64,000 bases of DNA from Bradyrhizobium sp. Rc3b (GTDB taxonomy: Bacteria; Pseudomonadota; Alphaproteobacteria; Rhizobiales; Xanthobacteraceae): contig NZ_FOUS01000012.1 of the NCBI RefSeq assembly GCF_900114915.1, positions 62,001 through 126,000 of the forward strand, in the 5' to 3' direction. Of this stretch, positions 7,819 through 17,348 are shown in pieces (within the stretch, counting starts at the first letter, position 1; each line of letters begins with the position of its first letter). The notes under the pieces were generated by a model. The model made no database searches and was not told the DNA's origin. It saw only the letters and a list, made by a program, of their open reading frames with translations. The position numbers and the translations under genes were made by a program.

Positions 7819-9936
7819 ATGACAAAGGCCGTACAAAAGATCACGCTGTCTCCTTCCCGGGACATTCCCTTCAACAAGCTCGTGCTCAGTCAGTCGAACG
7901 TTCGCCGCGTCAAGGCCGGTGTCTCGATCGAGCAGCTAGCCGAGAGCATCGTGCAGCGTACGCTTCTGCAGAGTCTAAGTGTCCGGGCCGTCGTTGATTC
8001 AGATGGCAACGAGACCGGCATGTTCGAGGTGCCGGCGGGCGGCAGGCGCTATCGCGCTCTCGAACTCCTGGTGAAACAAAAGCGCATGTCAAAGACGCAG
8101 GCGGTGCCGTGTGTCGTTCGTGAAGGAGGCATCGCCGCGGACGACTCGGTGGCGGAGAACGATGAGCGGGTCGGTCTGCATCCGCTCGATCAGTTTCGGG
8201 CCTTCCAGACACTCCGCGATCTCGGCATGACCGAGGAAGACATCGCCGCCCGGCACTTCGTGAACCCGGCGATCGTGAAGCAGCGGCTGCGGCTGGCGTC
8301 AGTCTCGCCGAAGCTGCATGCGGTCTATGCTGAAGACGGCATGACGCTCGAGCAGCTCATGGCGTTCTCGGTCACGGCCGATCACGCCCGCCAGGAGCAA
8401 GCCTGGGAGAACGTCAGCCGTTCCGGCTATGACGAGCCTTACCAGATCCGGCGCTTGCTCACCGAGAACACCGTACGCGGGTCCGACCGCCGCGCCCAAT
8501 TTGTGGGCCTTGATGCCTATCAGAACGCGGGTGGCGGCGTTCTGCGGGATCTGTTCGAGCACGACGACGGCGGCTGGCTTCAGGACGTCGTGCTGCTCGA
8601 CCGCCTCGTAACCGAAAAGCTCAAGGCCCAGGCTGAGACGATAGCCGCCGAAGGTTGGAAGTGGATATCGGTCGCCGTAGAGTTTCCCTACGATCACACC
8701 CACGGCCTAAGAGAAATCGAGGGTAGACCCGTCGATCTCTCGCCTGAGGAGCAGGCCACTATCGATGCGCTGAACGCCGAGCAGGCCAAGCTTGAAACCG
8801 ACTACCAGGACGCCGCCGAATTGCCCGATGAGGTCGATCAGCGTCTTGGTGAAATCGAGTCGGCACTGGCGGCGTTCGACGACCGGCCGATGCTTTACGA
8901 ACCGACGGAGATCGCTCGAGCCGGTGTCTTCATCAGCATCGATTCCGAAGGGCGCCTCTCCGTGGACCGGGGTTACGTCCGGCCGGAGGACGAGGTCCCG
9001 GCAACTGATCCTGATGTCGGGCGGGACGCCCATGCGTCGTCGACCGAAGGTCATGAAGAGGGTCCTTCCGTCCAGCGCACGGTGATCGCGGTCGCAGGTA
9101 GTGCTCCTGATGCTGAAGAAGATGATGAGGACGCGGCCAGGCCTCTGCCGGATCGGCTGATTATCGAGCTGACGGCGCATCGTACGCTGGCATTGCGGGA
9201 TGCGCTGGCAGAGAATCCTGCAATCGCGTTCCAAGCGGTGCTGCATAACTTCGTGCTGACGGCCTTTTACCGGTTCGCATCTTCCGGGAGCTGTCTTGAG
9301 ATCGGCCTTCGCACGCCGAACTTTCCAGCTCAAGCTCCGAGGCTGAGGGAAAGCGTCTCTGCAAAGGCAGTCGAGGCGCGGCATGAGGCCTGGAAGGAGC
9401 GGTTGCCGAAGAGCGAGAACGATCTCTGGGATGCGCTGACGGCTCTCGATGGTGGTGCACAGGCATCGCTGTTCGCCCACTGTGCATCATTTGCGGCCAA
9501 CGCCGTCTATGAGCCGGCCAACCGCTACAACCAAGGCCGTGTCTCCGCTCAGGGTGTCCGCACGCGTCTAGACCAGGCTGATGTGCTGGCGCGCGCGGTC
9601 GGGCTCGACATGGTGCAGGCTGGCTGGCGACCGACCGTCGACAACTATCTCGGCCGGGTCACCAAGCCGCGTATTCTGGAAGCGGTACGGGAGGCCAAGG
9701 GCGAGCCGTCGGCCCAACTGATCGACCATCTGAAGAAGGCCGACATGGCCAAGGAGGCCGAGCGTCTTCTGGATGGCTCGGGCTGGCTGCCGGAGCCGCT
9801 GCGCCTCGTCGTTCCCGGTTTGGCGCCAGCGGAGCAGGAGGGCGAAGCGGGCTCGCTGCCCGAATTCCTCGCCGACGAAGAAGATCGGGAGACCACCGGC
9901 GAAGAAGATCCGCAACAGCTCGACGCGGCTGAGTGA
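7819..9936 (+). CDS. ParB/RepB-like nuclease-fold protein (705 aa)
   Basis: The N-terminal 200 residues form a ParB-type domain: IPFNKLVLSQSNVRRVKAG, the LAESI helix, VPAGGRRYRALELLVKQKR (the ParB box with GGRRYRAL), then VAENDERVGLHPLDQFRAF and a helix-turn-helix with IAARHFVNPAIVKQRLRLA. A long C-terminal region of about 500 residues, charged and partly coiled, is typical of the large ParB-like proteins of alphaproteobacterial plasmids and ICEs. It probably binds element DNA, but a partitioning role is not shown and no ParA partner is present. The start is ATG 7819. An earlier in-frame ATG at 7714 overlaps the previous gene and would translate the leader hairpin. Confidence 0.82.
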   Translation: MTKAVQKITLSPSRDIPFNKLVLSQSNVRRVKAGVSIEQLAESIVQRTLLQSLSVRAVVDSDGNETGMFEVPAGGRRYRALELLVKQKRMSKTQAVPCVVREGGIAADDSVAENDERVGLHPLDQFRAFQTLRDLGMTEEDIAARHFVNPAIVKQRLRLASVSPKLHAVYAEDGMTLEQLMAFSVTADHARQEQAWENVSRSGYDEPYQIRRLLTENTVRGSDRRAQFVGLDAYQNAGGGVLRDLFEHDDGGWLQDVVLLDRLVTEKLKAQAETIAAEGWKWISVAVEFPYDHTHGLREIEGRPVDLSPEEQATIDALNAEQAKLETDYQDAAELPDEVDQRLGEIESALAAFDDRPMLYEPTEIARAGVFISIDSEGRLSVDRGYVRPEDEVPATDPDVGRDAHASSTEGHEEGPSVQRTVIAVAGSAPDAEEDDEDAARPLPDRLIIELTAHRTLALRDALAENPAIAFQAVLHNFVLTAFYRFASSGSCLEIGLRTPNFPAQAPRLRESVSAKAVEARHEAWKERLPKSENDLWDALTALDGGAQASLFAHCASFAANAVYEPANRYNQGRVSAQGVRTRLDQADVLARAVGLDMVQAGWRPTVDNYLGRVTKPRILEAVREAKGEPSAQLIDHLKKADMAKEAERLLDGSGWLPEPLRLVVPGLAPAEQEGEAGSLPEFLADEEDRETTGEEDPQQLDAAE

Positions 9937-9945
9937 CATCACAGA

Positions 9946-9969
9946 GCGGGACGGCTCCGGCCGTCCCGC
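9946..9969 (+). terminator. GC-rich hairpin after the ParB-like gene
   Basis: GCGGGACGG at 9946-9954 pairs perfectly with CCGTCCCGC at 9961-9969 around a six-base loop. It lies 10 bases after the stop codon and just ahead of a second, stronger terminator. Confidence 0.5.
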
Positions 9970-9977
9970 GGTTGCTT

Positions 9978-10010
9978 GGGGACCAGTGTGCAGCGCTGGT
10001 CCCCGTTTTT
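9978..10010 (+). terminator. Rho-independent terminator
   Basis: GGGGACCAG (9978-9986) pairs perfectly with CTGGTCCCC (9996-10004), followed by GTTTTT. This is a textbook intrinsic terminator. It separates the ParB-like gene from the helicase gene, so the latter needs its own promoter in the 110 bases that follow. Confidence 0.8.
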
Positions 10011-10023
10011 ATGGGCGAGGCTT

Positions 10024-10120
10024 GAGAGGGAGAGACCGGCCGGGAAGGGTTTGAGCCGTCGAGGTCAGAGGAGAGCGCCCGGCGGTTCGACCCCTTCCTG
10101 CTCTCCTGAGACATCCTGCC
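10024..10120 (+). promoter_or_regulatory. structured leader A3 of the methyltransferase-helicase gene
   Basis: GGAAGGG (10043-10049) pairs with CCCTTCC (10092-10098), and GAGCCG (10053-10058) with CGGTTC (10083-10088). It keeps the GGGTT...AGC pattern and GAGAG loops seen in leaders A1 and A2, but with a different outer stem (GGAAGGG/CCCTTCC instead of GACGGG/CCCGTC). The stem ends 22 bases before the ATG. Confidence 0.45.
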
Positions 10121-13100
10121 ATGACCGAATCTCTCGCCGGCGGCGCTGCCGCCGCGCCGCTCTCCGTGCGTGCCACTGCAAATCTCACCTCTGCTGCCGT
10201 GAGGGCCGCGCGACAGGTCCTGACCGAGCTCGAACGCGGCCGTCGCATCGATGCCGCTGTTCTACGTAGTGCTATGGAGTCTGCCTTCGGCGCCTCGGAC
10301 ACGGCCGGCGTTTGGAATTGGAAGACCGCCTATGACGTCTGCGAGGCGGCAACCGTTCTGTTCCTTCGCAAGTTCGGCCCGGCCATGCGCGCCAAGGCCG
10401 GCTCGACCGTCGCCATGCTGCCGATGCTTGCGCGAGTGACGGGTCTTCTCCCGACCCACACGCGACGTTCCGAAGACAGTCAGGCGCTTCAGCAGTTCTC
10501 GACGCCGATCCCGCTCGGGCTGGCGGCATGTACCGCAGCCGGAATTACGCCTGCCGATCGCGTTCTGGAGCCATCCGCGGGGACCGGTTTGCTCGCCGTC
10601 TTTGCAGAGCTCGCCGGCGGCGCCTTGGTGTTGAACGAGTTGGCCGATGCCCGCGCAGAGCTGCTCGGCCATCTCTTCGCCAACGTTCAGGTCACGCGGT
10701 TCGACGGCGTCCAGATCGATGACCACCTCGATGCGAGTGTCGCACCGAGCGTCGTCCTGATGAACCCGCCGTTCTCCGCGGTAGCGAATGTCGATCGACG
10801 GATGGCGGATGCGGCTCTCCGCCACGTCGCTTCGGCGCTTGCGCGTCTTTGCGACGGTGGACGCCTCGTCGCTATCGCCGGCGCAAGCTTCGCGCCGAAC
10901 AATCCGGCATGGCGAGATGCCTTCGTTCGCTTCCAGGAACGCGGACGGGTGGTGTTTTCTGCGGCGATCGACGGCGCCATCTACGCCAAGCATGGCACTC
11001 AGACGGACACGAGGCTGCTTGTGATCGACAAGCTGCCCGCTGCCGATCCGACAGCTTTTCCCGCCTCGCCAGGCGCGGCGGCCAACGTCGCAACCTTGTT
11101 TGGCTGGGTGAACCAGCATGTGCCTCCAAGGCTGCCCGTCGCCACGCCATCGGAGATCGTTGATATTGGGCGGCCAGCGATGTCGCGATCGACTATCGCC
11201 GTTGCACCACGCTCATCGTCCTCTTCGATAAGCGCCACGCCAGAAGCCGTCGAACTTGCGTATGAGACGGTCGAATGGTCGCCGCCGGAAGGCGCCAGGC
11301 TCACCGATGCGCTTTACGAGGAGTATGGATTGCAGTCGATCCGTATCCCCGGATCGCGCGCACATCCGACCAAGCTCGTGCAGTCTGCCGCGATGGCGTC
11401 CGTTGCGCCACCGAAGCCATCCTATCGTCCGCACCTGCCGGCCAATGTCATGGCCGTCGGAGTTCTGTCGGATGCTCAGCTCGAGAGCGTCATCTATGCC
11501 GGGGAGGCGCATTCCGAATTCCTGGCAGGCTCCTGGACGGTCGACACGACCTTTGATGTGGTGGCCGCCGCGCGCGACGACGCCGAAAATGCCGTCCGCT
11601 TTCGCCGCGGCTGGTTTTTGGGCGATGGCACCGGGTCGGGCAAGGGGCGGCAGGTCGCCGGGATTTTGCTCGACAACTGGTTCAAGGGCCGTCGTCGTGC
11701 GATCTGGGTCAGCAAGTCCGACAAGCTGATCGAGGACGCGCAGCGCGATTGGTCCGCGCTCGGGATGGAGCGGCTGCTTGTTACGCCCTTGTCTCGGTTT
11801 CGCCAGGGCACCCCGATCCGGCTCTCGGAAGGCATCCTTTTTACCACCTACGCCACGCTACGGACCGACGAGCGCGGCGAAAAGCTTTCGCGTGTCAGGC
11901 AGATCGTCGAATGGTTGGGTTCGGACTTCGACGGAGTGATTGTCTTCGACGAGAGCCACGCCATGCAGAACGCGGTCGGAGGCAAGGGCGAGCGCGGTGA
12001 ACAGGCTGCATCTCAGCAGGGACGTGCGGGCCTGCGGCTCCAGCACGCGCTGCCGAATGCCCGCGTAGTTTATGTGTCGGCGACGGGCGCCACCACGGTC
12101 CACAACCTGGCTTATGCCCAACGCCTCGGCCTTTGGGGCGGCGCTGACTTCCCATTCGCCACCCGTGCCGAGTTCGTCGAAGCGATCGAGGAAGGTGGGG
12201 TCGCGGCCATGGAGGTGCTGGCGCGCGACCTCAAGGCGCTCGGTCTCTACGCAGCCCGCTCACTCTCGTACGAGGGCGTCGAGTATGATCTCGTGGACCA
12301 CCAGCTGACGCCGGAGCAGGTTCGCATCTACGATGCCTATGCCGGTGCGTTCAGCGTCATCCATAATAACCTCGATGCGGCGATGCGAGCCGCCAACATC
12401 ACCGGCGCAACGGGAACGCTGAACGGGCAAGCCAAGTCCGCGGCACGCTCCGCTTTCGAAAGCGCGAAGCAGCGCTTCTTCGGCCACCTCCTGACTTCGA
12501 TGAAGACCCCGTCGCTGGTCCGATCGATCGAGCGCGACCTTGATGCTGGCCACGCCGCTGTTATCCAGATCGTGTCGACGGGCGAAGCGCTGATGGAGCG
12601 CCGGCTCGCCGAGATCCCGACTGAAGAGTGGGGCGACGTCCAGGTCGACATCACGCCGCGCGAGTATGTTCTCGACTATCTCGCCCACTCCTTTCCGGTC
12701 CAGCTCTACGAGCCCTTCACCGACTCGGAGGGCAACCTCTGCTCCCGGCCTGTCTATCGCGACGGCCAGCCGGTCGAGAGCCGGGAAGCCGTCGCACGAC
12801 GCGACCGCCTCATCGAGAAGCTTGCATCACTACCGCCGGTACCAGGGGCACTGGATCAGGTCATCCAGCGCTTCGGCACCGAACTGGTCGCCGAGGTGAC
12901 TGGCCGCTCGCGCCGCATCGTTCGCAAGGGCGACCGGCTGGTGGTCGAAAATCGAGCCGGTTCGGCCAACCTCGCCGAGACCTCGGCTTTCATGGACGAC
13001 GTCAAGCGCATCCTCGTGTTCTCCGACGCCGGGGGCACGGGGAGGAGCTACCATGCCGAACTTTCGACCCGGAATCGCCGTTTGCGGGTCCACTACCTGC

Positions 13101-14437
13101 TCGAGCCCGGCTGGAAGGCCGACGCCGCGATCCAGGGCCTCGGCCGCACAAACCGCACCAATCAGGCGCAGCCGCCGCTGTTTCGTCCCATCGCGACCGA
13201 TGTGAAGGCCGAAAAGCGCTTTCTCAGCACCATTGCCCGCCGGCTCGATACGTTGGGCGCCATTACGCGCGGCCAACGTAAGACCGGAGGACAGGGCCTG
13301 TTCCGGCCCGAGGACAACCTCGAGAGCCAGTATGGGCGCGATGCGTTGCGTCAGCTCTACACCCTGCTGGCGCGAGGCAAGGTCGAGGGATGCTCGCTCG
13401 AAAGGTTCGAGGATGCGACTGGCCTGAAGCTGACGGATACCAATGGGCTCAGGGATGACCTGCCGCCGATCACGACGTTCCTGAACAGGTTATTGGCGCT
13501 CACCATCGACCTACAGAACGTGCTGTTCACCGCCTTCGAGCAGCTCTTGACCGCTCGGATCGCGGGCGCGGTCGCGTCGGGTACCTACGACGTCGGGCTG
13601 GAAACGCTCCGCGCTGAGAGCTTTGTCGTCACCGACCGGCGAACGATCCATGTCTATCCGGGCACTGGCGCCGAGACCCGCCTGATGACGATCACCCAGC
13701 GCCAGCGCAACCATCCGCTGAGTCTGGATGACGCTCTTGCTCGTCACTCCGGTTCTGTCCTGCTGATCAATGAGCGGTCCGGGCGAGCCGCCGTGCAGGT
13801 CCCTGCGGCAAGCATCATGCTCGACGACGGCGAGATCGAGCGGCGCGTCCGCCTGATCCGGCCAATGGATCAGCACACGGTCCCCTTGAATATGATGGCG
13901 GAGAGCCACTGGGTGGAAGCGGACCGTGAACGCTTCGCCGCGGCCTGGCTGGCGGAGCTTGCCGAGGTGCCCGAGTTCGCGGAAAGCACGATCCACGTCG
14001 TGGCGGGCTTGCTGCTACCGATCTGGAAGCGACTGCCGAACGAATCGACCCGCGTCTATCGGCTTCAGACCGATGCAGGCGAACGCATCATCGGCCGCAA
14101 GGTTTCGGCCGCGTGGGTCGCGAGCGTCCTTGCAACGGACGCGCCTGCGCTGACGCCGGACGCTGCCTTTGCTGTGTTGATGGAGGGACGGACCGTGCTC
14201 GAGCTCGTGGAGGAGCTCCAGCTTCGCCGCGTTCGGGTGATGGGCGCATACCGCATCGAGCTGTCGGGTTTCAACGACACAATGCGCGATCGCCTCCGGG
14301 CTTACGGCCTCTTTGGGGAGATCATCTCCTGGAAGCTCCGCATGTTCGTGCCTACGGACGCGAGCGGCGTCGAGATCCTGTCGAGGGTGCTCGACACCTA
14401 TCCGGTGGTGCGCATTAGTGAGCGGGAGGCCGCCTGA
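10121..14437 (+). CDS. methyltransferase / strawberry-notch-type helicase fusion (1438 aa)
   Basis: Two enzymes are joined. Residues about 125-330 are a class I SAM-dependent DNA methyltransferase: the cofactor loop LEPSAGTGLLAVFAELAGG and the catalytic VLMNPPFS (NPPF). Residues about 480-1010 are a strawberry-notch-like superfamily 2 NTPase: Walker A GDGTGSGKGRQVAGI, DEAH-type DESHAMQN, VYVSATGATT, and motif VI GLGRTNRTNQAQPP. The C-terminal 400 residues are of the family's own type. Such proteins are conserved in alphaproteobacterial ICEs and plasmids. A role in protecting or processing transferring DNA is inferred. The stop overlaps the next start by one base, so the two genes are translationally coupled. 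Confidence 0.88.
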   Translation: MTESLAGGAAAAPLSVRATANLTSAAVRAARQVLTELERGRRIDAAVLRSAMESAFGASDTAGVWNWKTAYDVCEAATVLFLRKFGPAMRAKAGSTVAMLPMLARVTGLLPTHTRRSEDSQALQQFSTPIPLGLAACTAAGITPADRVLEPSAGTGLLAVFAELAGGALVLNELADARAELLGHLFANVQVTRFDGVQIDDHLDASVAPSVVLMNPPFSAVANVDRRMADAALRHVASALARLCDGGRLVAIAGASFAPNNPAWRDAFVRFQERGRVVFSAAIDGAIYAKHGTQTDTRLLVIDKLPAADPTAFPASPGAAANVATLFGWVNQHVPPRLPVATPSEIVDIGRPAMSRSTIAVAPRSSSSSISATPEAVELAYETVEWSPPEGARLTDALYEEYGLQSIRIPGSRAHPTKLVQSAAMASVAPPKPSYRPHLPANVMAVGVLSDAQLESVIYAGEAHSEFLAGSWTVDTTFDVVAAARDDAENAVRFRRGWFLGDGTGSGKGRQVAGILLDNWFKGRRRAIWVSKSDKLIEDAQRDWSALGMERLLVTPLSRFRQGTPIRLSEGILFTTYATLRTDERGEKLSRVRQIVEWLGSDFDGVIVFDESHAMQNAVGGKGERGEQAASQQGRAGLRLQHALPNARVVYVSATGATTVHNLAYAQRLGLWGGADFPFATRAEFVEAIEEGGVAAMEVLARDLKALGLYAARSLSYEGVEYDLVDHQLTPEQVRIYDAYAGAFSVIHNNLDAAMRAANITGATGTLNGQAKSAARSAFESAKQRFFGHLLTSMKTPSLVRSIERDLDAGHAAVIQIVSTGEALMERRLAEIPTEEWGDVQVDITPREYVLDYLAHSFPVQLYEPFTDSEGNLCSRPVYRDGQPVESREAVARRDRLIEKLASLPPVPGALDQVIQRFGTELVAEVTGRSRRIVRKGDRLVVENRAGSANLAETSAFMDDVKRILVFSDAGGTGRSYHAELSTRNRRLRVHYLLEPGWKADAAIQGLGRTNRTNQAQPPLFRPIATDVKAEKRFLSTIARRLDTLGAITRGQRKTGGQGLFRPEDNLESQYGRDALRQLYTLLARGKVEGCSLERFEDATGLKLTDTNGLRDDLPPITTFLNRLLALTIDLQNVLFTAFEQLLTARIAGAVASGTYDVGLETLRAESFVVTDRRTIHVYPGTGAETRLMTITQRQRNHPLSLDDALARHSGSVLLINERSGRAAVQVPAASIMLDDGEIERRVRLIRPMDQHTVPLNMMAESHWVEADRERFAAAWLAELAEVPEFAESTIHVVAGLLLPIWKRLPNESTRVYRLQTDAGERIIGRKVSAAWVASVLATDAPALTPDAAFAVLMEGRTVLELVEELQLRRVRVMGAYRIELSGFNDTMRDRLRAYGLFGEIISWKLRMFVPTDASGVEILSRVLDTYPVVRISEREAA

Positions 14438-15498
14438 TGTCCCGCGATGCTTCCGAACTGGCACGCCGACTCGCGCGCGAAGCCGAGGCGGTGTGCAGAC
14501 ACTATCTCTCCAATGGCAAGCGGGCGGGGCGGTACTGGGTGGTCGGCGACGTCCACAACACCCCGGGCCGCTCGTTGTTCGTGCGGCTGCACGAATCGCC
14601 AAAGGGGCCCGCCGGCAAGTGGACCGATGCCGCGACCGGAGAACATGGCGATCTCCTCGACATCATCCGCGAAAGCCTTGCCTTGCGAGACTTCCGCGAA
14701 GTCGCCGAGGAGGCGAGGCGCTTTCTGAAGCTGCCTCGTTCTGAGGAGCAATCACTCCCGAGACCCGTTCGTCCAGTCGTGCCGGCCGGATCGCAAGAAG
14801 CCGCCCGTCGACTTTTTGCGATGTCCGGTCCGATCGAAGGGACGTTGGTGGAAACGTATTTGCAACGTCGTGGAATAAGCCAAATCCACCATGGTGGTAG
14901 CCTGCGCTTCCACCCACGTTGCTACTACCGACCGGACGAGCATTTGCCGACTGAAACCTGGCCGGCGATGATAGGCTCTGTCACCGACCTCGAGGGACGG
15001 ATCACCGGCGTGCATCGCACCTGGCTAGATCCACACGGCTTTGATCGCGTACGGCTCGGTAAGGCTCCGATTGATACGCCACGACGGGCCATGGGCGACC
15101 TGCTCGGCAATGCCGTTCGCTTTGGCGTGGTGGACGACGTGCTCGCTGCCGGCGAGGGTCTGGAGACCATGCTGTCGCTGCGCTACGTGCTGCCGACGTT
15201 GCCGATGGCGGCCGCGCTTTCGGCTAATCACCTCGCAGCCATGTTGCTGCCGTCTGGCCTGCGTCGGCTCTATATCGCCCGCGATGACGATGCTGCCGGA
15301 GATGCCGTACAGGCGATTCTCACCCAGCGCGCGGAAGAGGTCGGCGTTGAAGCGATCCCGCTGTCGCCTCGGCTGGGAGACTTCAACGAAGATCTGCACA
15401 TATTCGGCCTTGATGCCCTGCGAGCAGCGTTGCGGCTTCAACTTGTCCCAGAGGACGTCATCCGCTTCCTGCATTCGTCGACGGTGGCCGCGGAATAG
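14437..15498 (+). CDS. Toprim domain protein, primase-like (353 aa)
   Basis: The N-terminal part (about residues 1-100) matches the DUF7146/primase-like module of plasmid Toprim proteins: RYWVVGDVHNTPGRSLFVRL and KWTDAATGEHGDLLDIIRES. The central region has GRITGVHRTWLDPHG. The Toprim fold follows, with AAGEGLETMLSLR giving the catalytic Glu and LYIARDDDAAGD giving the Asp pair. It should act on element DNA, perhaps priming the transferred strand after conjugation. The start ATG overlaps the helicase stop (TGATG), so the two proteins are probably made together. Confidence 0.8.
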   Translation: MSRDASELARRLAREAEAVCRHYLSNGKRAGRYWVVGDVHNTPGRSLFVRLHESPKGPAGKWTDAATGEHGDLLDIIRESLALRDFREVAEEARRFLKLPRSEEQSLPRPVRPVVPAGSQEAARRLFAMSGPIEGTLVETYLQRRGISQIHHGGSLRFHPRCYYRPDEHLPTETWPAMIGSVTDLEGRITGVHRTWLDPHGFDRVRLGKAPIDTPRRAMGDLLGNAVRFGVVDDVLAAGEGLETMLSLRYVLPTLPMAAALSANHLAAMLLPSGLRRLYIARDDDAAGDAVQAILTQRAEEVGVEAIPLSPRLGDFNEDLHIFGLDALRAALRLQLVPEDVIRFLHSSTVAAE

Positions 15499-15621
15499 CT
15501 CGGCGTGTTCGATCGGCGTCACTAGGTCGGTCAAAGCGAGGCCGATGCCGGAAGAGCACGCGACCACGGCCTTCTAGAGGGCGAACGGACGACAGGCGGT
15601 CCGGGCCGGCAATGGCTGCGA

Positions 15622-15836
15622 CCGGCTATTTTCCGCCGCGCGCCGGCGATGAGAAGACATATTAGTCACGGGATCGGCGCGCTTTGCATCGCGAAGCAAA
15701 ATAGCCGGCCTCCGCCATCTTCCGCTGCGCTTCGGCCCTCCGCTCTGCTCCGGGTTCTCGCCCGTTCCGCCTGCCGTCTGAGTGATCGCCACGAAGGCCG
15801 CGATGGTCGCGGCCGATCCGGCAAAGGATCGCTTCC
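15622..15836 (+). promoter_or_regulatory. structured leader B1 of the DUF2493 gene
   Basis: CCGGCTATTTT (15622-15632) pairs perfectly with AAAATAGCCGG (15698-15708). Near the start codon, GGCCGCGA (15796-15803) pairs with TCGCGGCC (15807-15814) around a TGG loop, then GATCC (15815-15819) with GGATC (15826-15830). The leader of the DUF736 gene at 17750-17920 has the same layout with a different long stem. The remaining bases between 15499 and 15621 show nothing I recognise. Confidence 0.55.
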
Positions 15837-16760
15837 ATGACCGACCACGATGACATCGAACTGCCGCACGTCTCTTCTCCGACCGATCACGTTCTCAACG
15901 AACTGCAACTTTACGGCTACCGCCCGTTCGATGATCAGCCTGATCCACGACCGCTCCCCGAGGGCAGGATCATCGCCGGCGCCGTCGCCGATATCTTCGA
16001 TGCCCTGATCGCGACGTTGAGCGACACCCGGCTTGAACCAGACCTCGACGATCTGCTCTGGTCAACCGTCAACCTGTTCCACCGAGCGGTCGACCGCATC
16101 GGACGCCAACTCGACGACAACGAACAAGCGCAGCAGAAGCGCCAGCGCGAGCAAGACGGCTCCGAAGTCAGGTCGGTCGAACTCGAGCGCGTGACGGCGG
16201 AAGGCATCTCGCTGGTCGAGCGGCGCGACTGCCTGGAGCTCTTCCGCGACCAGGCCATCGAACGCTTTGAGACACACACCGGCTCATTCTGGCGCCCTCG
16301 ATCGGGATCGCTGGTCAACCACCGTACGCTGACCGCAGCGATGATCGACTCCCGCGACTTCATCGCCGCCAAGCGCCGCGCCGAGACCGAGGTCATGCTG
16401 CCGGCAGGACCGAAGATCGCACTCACCGGCGGCCTCGACTTCAACGACCATCACCTGATCTGGGATCGCCTCGACAAGGTTCACGCCAAGCATCCCGACA
16501 TGGTCCTGCTCCACGGCGGCTCACCGAAGGGGGCCGAATTGATCGCCTCCAAATGGGCAACTACCCGCAAGGTGGCCCAGATCGCCTTCAGGCCCGACTG
16601 GACGAAACATGCAAAGGCAGCACCGTTCAAGCGCAACGATGTCATGCTCGAACTCCTGCCGATCGGCGTCATGCACTTCCCGGGCACGGGAATCCAAGAC
16701 AACCTGGCCGATAAGGCCAAGCGCCTCGGCATTCCCGTTTGGAGGTTCGGCGGCGCGTGA
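15837..16760 (+). CDS. DUF2493 / SLOG-fold protein (307 aa)
   Basis: The N-terminal 180 residues are charged and helical (LDDNEQAQQKRQREQDG), probably a coiled region. The C-terminal 120 residues form a SLOG (YspA/cpYpsA-related) Rossmann-like domain with KIALTGGLDFNDHHLIW, MVLLHGGSPKGAELIASKWA and a final GIPVWRFGGA, which fit nucleotide-sugar or ADP-ribose-type ligand binding. DUF2493 proteins are frequent in conjugative elements, but their role is unknown. The gene has its own structured leader and no obvious operon partner. Confidence 0.78.
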   Translation: MTDHDDIELPHVSSPTDHVLNELQLYGYRPFDDQPDPRPLPEGRIIAGAVADIFDALIATLSDTRLEPDLDDLLWSTVNLFHRAVDRIGRQLDDNEQAQQKRQREQDGSEVRSVELERVTAEGISLVERRDCLELFRDQAIERFETHTGSFWRPRSGSLVNHRTLTAAMIDSRDFIAAKRRAETEVMLPAGPKIALTGGLDFNDHHLIWDRLDKVHAKHPDMVLLHGGSPKGAELIASKWATTRKVAQIAFRPDWTKHAKAAPFKRNDVMLELLPIGVMHFPGTGIQDNLADKAKRLGIPVWRFGGA

Positions 16761-16877
16761 GCGCCGTCTTCTCGCCTCCAACTATCAAAGCGGGGGGTAC
16801 GCCGCAACTCCGCCTCGTTCCGAATTTAGGTCTGAAGTTGCGCCGTGGTGGTGGTGGAAGGCGCGACTGCGAAATCT

Positions 16878-17348
16878 ATGCAGATGGGAGCCACCACCAT
16901 GCTCGCTATTGGGCTTGTTCTCAACACACTCGGCATCGGCTTGTTCTGCTGGGCGATTCTCGCGCTCGCTGTGTATGCCCTGCCGTTTTTCGTCGCACTG
17001 ACTATCGGGATGATGGCGTTCCAAAGCGGCGGCGGCTTCATGGGCGCGCTGCTTATTGGAACGGCCGGTGGCGCGCTCACGCTCGTCCTCGGTCAGGTGG
17101 CCGTCGCGGCTACTCGGTCCTTGGTCATGCGCATCGCGATTGCGACAGCATTCGCTGTTCCCGCCGCCGTCGCCGGCTATCATGTGGTCTTCGCCGTGTC
17201 CCAGATAGGGGTGCCTTCGCTGGCTTGGAGTGAGGTCTTCGCTTGCCTGGGCGCGGTTTGCATTGGCGTTACGTCTTGGACGCGCTTGATGGTTTTGGCG
17301 GAGACCCGCCCGTTGGAGCCGAGTGGGGTGGTGGAGAACCCGTCCTAA
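16878..17348 (+). CDS. hypothetical integral membrane protein (about 156 aa)
   Basis: The product is almost entirely hydrophobic, with four or five membrane segments (LAIGLVLNTLGIGLFCWAIL, ALPFFVALTIGMMAF, FMGALLIGTAGGALTLVLG, IAIATAFAVPAAVAGYHVVF and a final helix). The start is uncertain: a GTG at 16845 is in frame, but ATG 16878 or 16884 puts the start just before the first membrane helix. It follows the DUF2493 gene by 117 bases. I recognise no functional family. Confidence 0.55.
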   Translation: MQMGATTMLAIGLVLNTLGIGLFCWAILALAVYALPFFVALTIGMMAFQSGGGFMGALLIGTAGGALTLVLGQVAVAATRSLVMRIAIATAFAVPAAVAGYHVVFAVSQIGVPSLAWSEVFACLGAVCIGVTSWTRLMVLAETRPLEPSGVVENPS

